Source: Prostheceraeus crozeri (taxonomy: Eukaryota; Platyhelminthes; Polycladida; Euryleptidae). Taken from it: a stretch of 64,000 nucleotides of DNA. Of this stretch, positions 57,960-64,000 are shown in pieces. The notes beneath the pieces were generated by a model. The model saw only the letters and a program-made list of their open reading frames with translations. It had not been told where the DNA came from and did no database searches. How positions within the stretch are numbered: position 1 is the stretch's first letter; the number at the start of each line of letters is the position of its first letter. The DNA lies in assembly GCA_907163375.1 (NCBI GenBank), contig CAJQUW010005239.1, positions 265,366 through 329,365 of the forward strand, in the 5' to 3' direction. The translations under genes were made by a program, and so were the position numbers.

Positions 57960-59767
57960 TCCTCATCCGGTCAAACGGTCACAAATTGTGACCACTCATA
58001 AATGTGCCGAATCATGTCGAGAAATGAAGCCTATTCACAAATATTGATCAGTTCTATACTCATACGTATCTAATTACATCCTCATCAATGCCAATTAATG
58101 AAGTATTGGGCATACATGTAATGATAATAATAATAGTATACTACATGTTGTAGTAATATAATATTATACTAGGCCTAAGTCCGAAACACAAACTAGTTGT
58201 AATTGAAAGCAAGATTTAGAAGGCCTGCAACTCAAAATTCCAATTGCTTTAATAGAAAAACAGAATCCATTTGAACTTCACAACAAACACTACATACAGA
58301 TATATAGCATTCATGATTGCATGTAGGCCTATTAAGAAATCTAAGTGAGCTCATGACAGTCTTCACATTTCGTGATCACCTTCAAAACTCTATGATTGGG
58401 GCATATCGGGCGATCACAATCGTCGCAGTAGGATCTTGTGGTTTTGCGACAAAATCTGCATTTCGAACATCGGCTTCACTCGAGCATTAGTTTTGCAGGG
58501 AATAGTCATTTCATATTTGAAACCAACCTTGTCGGCTGCTTCCTTTGTATATCGACGCACAGCAGATCTCTGAAGTCGCCGTTCAGCTGATGGCTGCGCC
58601 AATTGAAAGGTGAGCATTCGGAGAAATTCTTTCTTGTTGCGAGTAAGGCCACTCTTTTTGGCAAGAAGAAATGCGTTATTGTTTGCAACATCAATGATAT
58701 TGAAAAACAATAACAAGGGCCATCGGTGTGTCTTACGTCGGCACGAATACTCTTCGACATTACCGTCCATTGTATCCACGCCTCCTTTGGAAGCGTTGTA
58801 TTCAAGAATAACAAGAGGCTTGTTCTGAGTCTTCTCCGAAATCCGAGTGTCTGAATGACTTGATGTAAGGAGGACAACATTTTTCTTTTTCTTGGGTATA
58901 TAGGAAATGAGGGACACTTTTTTGTCATGTTCAAACGCGAATCGACTTGAGTGAACAGATCGATCATCAGTTGTTCGAATATAACTTGGGATTTCTCGTC
59001 GGTGAAGTCTCATTGTTCCCATGATAGTAAGATTGTGTTCAAGCAACTTTGCAGCCAATGCATACGAAGTAAGGTAATTGTCACAAACAATGTTGTGGAC
59101 ATCACAGATAACATCCGTCAGCATATCTCTCGGTGCGCAGTGCTCTATTGTTCTAAGTGAAAATGTGGTGAACTATTCTTTTACATCTATTTACTGTAAC
59201 TTCCGGTTATCTGATTCACATGGTTTTTTGATGAAAGTTGTTCTCAATACGCTCAACTTTCTGACTAAACCTACGACCACCAGAATGGAATCTACAGCGA
59301 CTTTAAGTTGAGAATGGACCGATTCTCCTATTCGCACTGTGTTAAGATCTGAAGTTTCTGCCCACCTAATAGGTTCCGCTCGTGTACCGTAAATTTCGCT
59401 GAATTTCCGTTCTGTGAAGCTTACCATGCGACCTGAGATCAATTTCTATGGAGCTATATGACTCATAGTCGAAGCTAAATTCATTACCTGAATAAAAGGT
59501 CATCCCAAGAGAAGTACGTAGTTGCGAAATAAGGTGATTACACTACAGAAAATGCTGGTCACAATTTGTGACCGTTTGACCGTCTACGTATAAATATTGC
59601 ATAAATATTGTATACTTTATCTAATCAACTCAGGATTTTAACACAGTATTTTAGGCTCAAAATGGTTCATCGTCCATGAATTCCAGACCGATAGATCCAA
59701 TACTTGATGCATTACAAAACTCAAAAGATGCTTGGTCACAAATTGTGACCGTTTGACCCGATGAGGG
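57960..59767 (-). mobile_element. piggyBac-type transposon remnant, 1.8 kb
   Basis: The ends are inverted copies: left CCTCATCCGGTCAAACGGTC then ACAAATTGTGACC (57961-57993), right the complement beginning CCCTCATCGGGTCAAACGGT (59733-59767). A third, internal copy of the motif lies at 59549-59574. Each contains the palindrome GGTCACAA(A/T)TTGTGACC. The CCCT start fits piggyBac, but the expected TTAA duplication is not intact on either side. It contains a piggyBac transposase fragment on the minus strand. Confidence 0.82.
58341..59124 (-). pseudogene. piggyBac transposase, C-terminal two-thirds, frameshifted
   Basis: The minus-strand frame 59124-58414 reads VHNIVCDNYLTSYALAAKLL, HNLTIMGTMRLHRREIPSYI, KVSLISYIPKKKKNVVLLTS, NKPLVILEYNASKGGVDTMD and KTHRWPLLLFFNIIDVANNN. 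These are the second and third catalytic-domain blocks of piggyBac transposases (the D in CDNYLTS and the D in GGVDTMD). The N-terminus with the first aspartate is missing. Near 58470 the frame shifts by one base. In the new frame the cysteine-rich zinc-binding tail CSKCRFCRKTTRSYCDDCDR, then PICPNHRVLKVITKCEDCHE, runs to the stop at 58341. It therefore once had the DNA-binding CRD that recognises the terminal palindromes. It is inactive now. Confidence 0.88.
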
Positions 59768-60007
59768 TTTATCGGCAAGTCGTAATTCTAGATGATTTTG
59801 TTAATTTTCTTCGTGCATCTGTCATTGATGAATTTCATCGAGAAGAAGCCTTTCTTTTGCTCAATGGTCTGCCAATGGCTGTTCATCTTTTTGATGCTGC
59901 TAAGGTTCACGTTTCGGAAACCATTTTTATCCAGCCTCCTCTCGTCTCTCTTACCTCTATAATTATCTGCAAAATTTGTTTTTACATGACGAGCCCCGTG
60001 TACGTCA

Positions 60008-60206
60008 TGTGGTCTCCGTGGCACAGTGGTTAAGTGCTTGGCCTAGCGATCTTTTTGTCCAGAGGTCGAGCCCCGAAGGTGTCATTGGAAGTCGACAGGA
60101 AGAGCATCCGGACTAAAAGTACTACAACGCTACATAAGTCTGACTATGTCAGCGCCGTCCAAGTGTGAGGGAATAGTGACGTAAAAGCTTCATTCATTTT
60201 TTTTAT
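60008..60206 (+). mobile_element. tRNA-derived SINE, about 200 bp
   Basis: It starts GTCTCCGTGGCACAGTGGTT, where TGGCACAGTGG is a Pol III A box. The B box GGTCGAGCCCC follows at about 60064. The body contains GACAGGAAGAGCATCCGGAC, resembling a conserved central SINE motif, and the 3' end is T-rich (TTCATTTTTTTT). tRNA head, body and simple tail fit a SINE. No clear target duplication was found. Confidence 0.72.
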
Positions 60207-60379
60207 GACGAGGAAGCCAGCTGTCTCTTTCCTCAAAGTAATGTCAGAGTGGCATGTCTTGGAACACCATCATAATAATCTCATTTTTGATTATCTTTAT
60301 CTGCAGGTCATGGAGGATTTGTTCTTTTTTTGCCCGGTTTTGAATCACAATTCTCCGCAGGTACGGTCAAGCATGTGTA

Positions 60380-61000
60380 GTGGCGCTTAGAATTTTAGAA
60401 TGACGCTGTCTTTAAAGATAGGTTTGAGGCGTGATACTATTACGGAGGCATTGGGTCCCATGACCGATCCTGGATCACTCATGCGATTATGTCTGTGACA
60501 TTTGAAATTTGGTCATGCATTTTTGTAATGTATTTCCTCGATGTGTAGAAATCAGTAACCCAGTTGCAAATGTCATCCGGCAAGTTCAATTCGTTTAGAT
60601 TTTGGAAGAGCCTGTACGTCTTGCTGCATAAAAAGCTTCAGAGAAATCTTAATCGACTAATAATGCTTTGCCACTTCTCTCCAGAATCGTCGTAATCTCT
60701 TTTAGAATTGCAATAAGCGCCGATGTTGTGTTGCCTGCTAGTCCAAAAACGAATCGGTCTGAGTAAAGTCTGTTCCCCGCTACCGATGGGTTCATATACT
60801 TCCTGATTAAACATGTAATCTTTTTGCATAGTCGCAACAGCACTGGTGTAATTGAGATTGGTCGATAGTCACTTGGCTCTTCAGGTCATGATACTTTCGG
60901 CATTGGGTTTATATGGGATTTTTTTCATTGTTCGGGTGCGATTCCTGACCAGGACGATTGGCTAACCAGGTTAGTCAATGGCTCATCTCGTAATCTGCTC
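60380..61000 (-). pseudogene. LINE reverse-transcriptase fragment
   Basis: Minus-strand reading: EEPSDYRPISITPVLLRLCK at about 60885-60825, then KYMNPSVAGNRLYSDRFVFG, LAGNTTSALIAILKEITTIL, LLVDFSEAFYAARR (the LDFSKAFDTVRH block) and LNLPDDICNWVTDFYTSRKY with shifts. These are RT motifs 1 to about 4 of a Jockey/CR1-group LINE, in order. Stops, shifts and a lost aspartate in the SKAFD block show decay. The YxDD region and the C-terminus are absent to the left. Confidence 0.78.
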
Positions 61001-62834
61001 CTAGACGTAGAAGCCATGACTGCTTGTTGTCTCTGCCAGTTGTTGTTTGTATTTCTTCAATTTTGTTAAGGCTGTTTGGTTTTCTTGTATTTCGACATTT
61101 TCTGTGGGCATCTTTGCGATAGCTCTCTCTTCGGAGTCATTTCATCAGGGGATTCGTCTATTGACATTTTAGTGTACCCGTAGTGATCTTTCATCATTTA
61201 TGCGGTCAAATTTCCAGCATTTGTTTTTTTTTAGACTCTTCGAGATATTCCGAATTTCGGTCCACATGTATTTTGGTTTGCTTTATTTTAATTTAGCGAC
61301 ATGTTCCGAAGTCCGGAGCATTGTATTTGAACTGCATGCAATTGTGTTTCAACATTAAACGAGCCATTTCAGGCAAGATCCTTTGAAATTCAGCTGCTCA
61401 ATATCATCTGTATGTATAATTTCAATAAATGGGCGAGAATATTTATACACTGTACTTTCATAAAATTCTGTTCCAGACCTCCTACTAAATAGGTATGTAG
61501 AATTTGCTTTGGGATGCTTTCAATTCAATAATTGAAAAGCTTGACAATGTGATATCAGGCCTTTTATTTATATTAATATTTAGAATCTCTCCTCTAAATG
61601 TCATTCATGTGCTTCTTGCTATAATAAAATAGGCCTATATTCAAATGCTGTTTGTGCAATGTCAATGTCCTCTCCTTCCAAAGCTATCTTATTCTCTCCA
61701 ATCATTTTTGTTTGCTTCATGATATTATCATCTGTAAATATTTCCATAACATTATCATATTCGTATTTGTAACACTGCCATATTTTATATTGGTGCTCTC
61801 GATTTGAGAAATAAACGTTTTGGTGTTTTGACATTACCCTTTCTTATTTAACTTGCCGCCTCAAAGCGGTGAAAGGATGAAAACGGAGTTACAATCAGGC
61901 TTTGTCGTCTGAAGCTCATGCTTCCTTGGGTTCTACCTTGTCAGAAAGGTTTATTGTCGGTGGTTTGTGACCGTGCTCCGGCTAACTAATAGGCTCTGGA
62001 ATATTATTTTATCTTACTGGTCATTGAATTTATTTATGTTTGATTAATTGTTCATTCTTATTCTCCACGTTTGTTTATTTTAAATGTGTGGTAGGCCTCG
62101 GCCGTCCCAATTAACACCACCACCTGGTTCCCAGATATGACCAGTCATCAGATGTTTCATGTCGTTGAATCAGGTTTTGGGTATGACACTTATTTGGCTC
62201 ATTTGTGATCGAACTTTTCTTCACTGTTCCCTTTTGCACTTCCCCATTTGTTGCAGTTTATGGTTTGACCGATCCAATGCATTCACGGCATACGGGTGTC
62301 AGGTAGCTCGAGGTCCTGAACCCACTGGTTTTGGACCCACTCAAAACCCACTGGAGGCTTTGGAGGCAGGCCCGGTCAACTGCTCGAAAAAAGGCGGCAC
62401 AGGTCCACTGCCACGGAAATATGTGGGAAGCTTTAATGAGAGTTTTAGCCCATGTAGCTGTATCCGGTTCCTCTGTGGCCTATCTGACTTGTACCCATTG
62501 TTACGGCAAAGGGGTTCTCATTTGGCCATGGGTTTCTTCAAGCTTGTTACACATGAAATGTGCCTATAAGTGTCATTTTTGCATATCATTTACTACAGCT
62601 TTGTTGCTATTATTTACATTTTTCTGATGCCCTTTAAAGTTTCTTGTGTCACTTTGTTGTACAGTATACAGCGTTGCCAACGATACGCAGTTCCGCGCAG
62701 CTGTGCGTGCGCGGAATCTGCGCGGCTGAAGGTCTCAGAAAAATACTCTTTTATTTGGGGTTAAAAATTAAGAAGAGATGTGCTTTTTGAAGTTCCGATA
62801 GCTTCTATACAATTAAACTTTTTTTCTACTAGAA
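61001..62834. other. Intergenic DNA with unassigned ORFs
   Basis: No family recognised. Two overlapping frames at 62159-62627 are open for about 100-136 codons in a locally GC-richer stretch, but neither shows a domain or good splice boundaries. A polyprimidine-like TTTGTTGCAG at about 62248-62257 could be an acceptor. Confidence 0.35.
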
Positions 62835-62900
62835 CAGTGGTTCCCAACCTCCTAATGTCTCAGTACCACTTGAGATCTTACTCGTTCGCCGCGACGACTT
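62835..62900 (+). other. hAT-type terminus (CAGTGGTTCCCAACC)
   Basis: CAGTGGTTCCCAACCTCC and the following GTACCACTTGAGATC are the typical terminal sequence of a widespread group of hAT elements. No inverted partner was found before the window end, so only one end, or a solo fragment, is present. Confidence 0.4.
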
Positions 62901-63039
62901 GGTCTCAAGGAAATTTTTTTTATTTAAGGAAAGATATAATTCTTTTTTATGAAACAGAATGAAAATTTGAAGCTGATGGTAGTAGTAAACACATTCCAGA
63001 CGCAAGGACAAAATGTGAAATGCTGAGTCATCGGGCTGA

Positions 63040-64000
63040 CTCAGCCCCCCCCCCTCTGGAAGGAAGTGTGAGGGAGAGGGCCAAGGATGTGTTGGGAGGA
63101 ATGGGTCCGTGAGGAGGAAACGGGTCCCCCCCTATGGAAGGAAGGAAGGAAGGAGGAGTGATGAGGCAAGGGGTGGCGAGGAAGGTGATGTGTGAGGAAT
63201 AGAGTGTGGAAAGGGTGGATGTTGGTGTTGGGATGAGAAAGGCTGGAATTCGACAGGAAGGAGGCCTCGGATGGGAAATGGAGTGCAAATTCGGACGTTT
63301 TGGCCAAAGTTGGGTCTAGGAACTTCTTCCCAACTCAATCGGAGAGGAAAAGTTCTGACCTCCCCCCCCCCCTCCTGCCATACTTCCAACTTTGGTGTTA
63401 GACATCGTAGAAAGTCGTGCCATAGCTCATTTGAAAGCTAAAAGTGAGAAAAAGGCAGTGAAAAGCTCAGTTTGGACTCATTTTCTTGGGTTTAGGGAGG
63501 AAAATGGCAGGAAACCGTCAGAGTTGGAAAAGTCAGGTGTTGGAGGTTTTGGGATGAGAAAGTCCATTTTTCGACAGGAAGGAGGCCTCGGATGGGAAAA
63601 TGGAGTGCAAATTCGGACGTTTTGGCCAAAGTTGGGTCTAGAACTTCTTCCCAACTCAATCGGAGAGAAAAAGTTCAGACCCCCCCCTCCCTCCTGCCAA
63701 ACTTCCAACTTTGGTTGTAGACATCGTAGAAAGTCGTGCAATAGCTCATTTGAAAGCTAAAAGTGAGAAAAAGGCAGTGAAAAGCTCAGTTTGGGTTAAT
63801 TTTCTTGGGTTTAGGGAGGAAAATGGCAGGAAACCGTCAGAGTTGGAAAAGTCAGGTGTTGGAGGTTTTGGGATGAGAAAAGTCGTTTTTCGACAGGAAG
63901 GAGGCCTCGGATGGGAAAATGGAGTGCAAATTCGGACGTTTTGGCCAAAGTTGGGTCTAGGAACTTCTTCCCAACTCAATCGGATAGAAAAAGTTCTGAC
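63040..64000 (+). repeat. Satellite of about 320 bp, about 2.5 units, runs off the edge
   Basis: The anchor CGACAGGAAGGAGGCCTCGG occurs at 63251, 63572 and 63891 (spacings 321 and 319). Between anchors the order is TGGAGTGCAAATTCGGACGT, TTTGGCCAAAGTTGGGTCTA, CTTCCCAACTCAATCGGA, a C-run, CATCGTAGAAAGTCGTGC and GGAAAATGGCAGGAAACCGT. The first unit's left part (63040-63240) is diverged and rich in GGAAGGAAGG. Units differ mainly in C/A-run lengths. The ORFs in it are by-products. Confidence 0.88.

Noticed and set aside
59191-59442. Minus-strand ORF as the piggyBac N-terminus
   Set aside because: The sequence does not show the piggyBac N-terminal or first-aspartate motifs, although it lies within the element boundaries.
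62159-62627. Two overlapping ORFs as a host exon
   Set aside because: Composition is slightly gene-like, but no domain, no clear donor and two competing frames make a call unsupported.
1-64000. CRISPR arrays, operons or bacterial ribosome-binding sites
   Set aside because: The window is eukaryotic. The regular arrays found are 191-bp and 320-bp satellites without short repeat-spacer structure.

Overview
This window is metazoan nuclear DNA. Coding sequence is sparse and split by GT-AG introns, AT-rich intergenic DNA dominates, and decayed eukaryotic transposons are common (Tc1/IS630-like, hAT, piggyBac, PIF/Harbinger-type MITE, Penelope-like, several LINE lineages, a tRNA-headed SINE). The palindromic octamer TAGGCCTA is strongly over-represented. 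I take it to be an invertebrate, possibly marine, but no feature fixes the phylum.

Two ordinary host genes are recognisable, both on the plus strand. LTO1 (ORAOV1/Yae1-domain Fe-S adaptor) has exon 1 at 41129-41170 and exon 2 at 46890-47228, giving 126 aa. TAF11 (TFIID histone-fold subunit) has exons at 50391-50573, 50823-51075 and 55802-55929, giving 187 aa. Both genes have long introns filled with Penelope-like remnants and foldback elements. A third candidate, at 14584-15042, is an unrecognised single-exon 152-aa protein with a signal peptide and an acidic, tyrosine-rich body.

Layout. 1-14467 is a giant inverted repeat: two arms of about 4.05 kb, nearly identical, around a 6.36 kb spacer. 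The spacer holds a nearly intact Tc1/IS630-like transposon (5456-7297; transposase broken by a single in-frame stop) and a 0.93 kb non-autonomous TA-flanked element (8949-9879). 14.5-21.9 kb holds the secreted-protein ORF, a 350-bp dispersed repeat, a diverged tandem duplication and a foldback-like element with a reverse-transcriptase scrap. 21.96-28.93 kb is a 191-bp satellite array. A hAT element is inserted in it with an 8-bp target duplication, and the element plus neighbouring satellite has then been duplicated in tandem as a unit of about 2.98 kb. 29-41 kb is intergenic DNA with a 149-bp-arm hairpin, LINE fragments and a 1.2 kb TIR element. 41-56 kb holds LTO1 and TAF11. 56-64 kb holds a piggyBac remnant, a SINE, a LINE reverse-transcriptase fragment and a G-rich satellite of about 320 bp that runs off the end.

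No single new multi-gene system emerges. The items most worth checking are the giant palindrome, the hAT/satellite duplication whose copies differ only in homopolymer lengths, the near-intact transposon with its subterminal repeat clusters, the secreted 152-aa ORF beside the palindrome, and the conserved C-terminal LSF tripeptide of LTO1. All identifications come from reading translations by eye; no database search was run.
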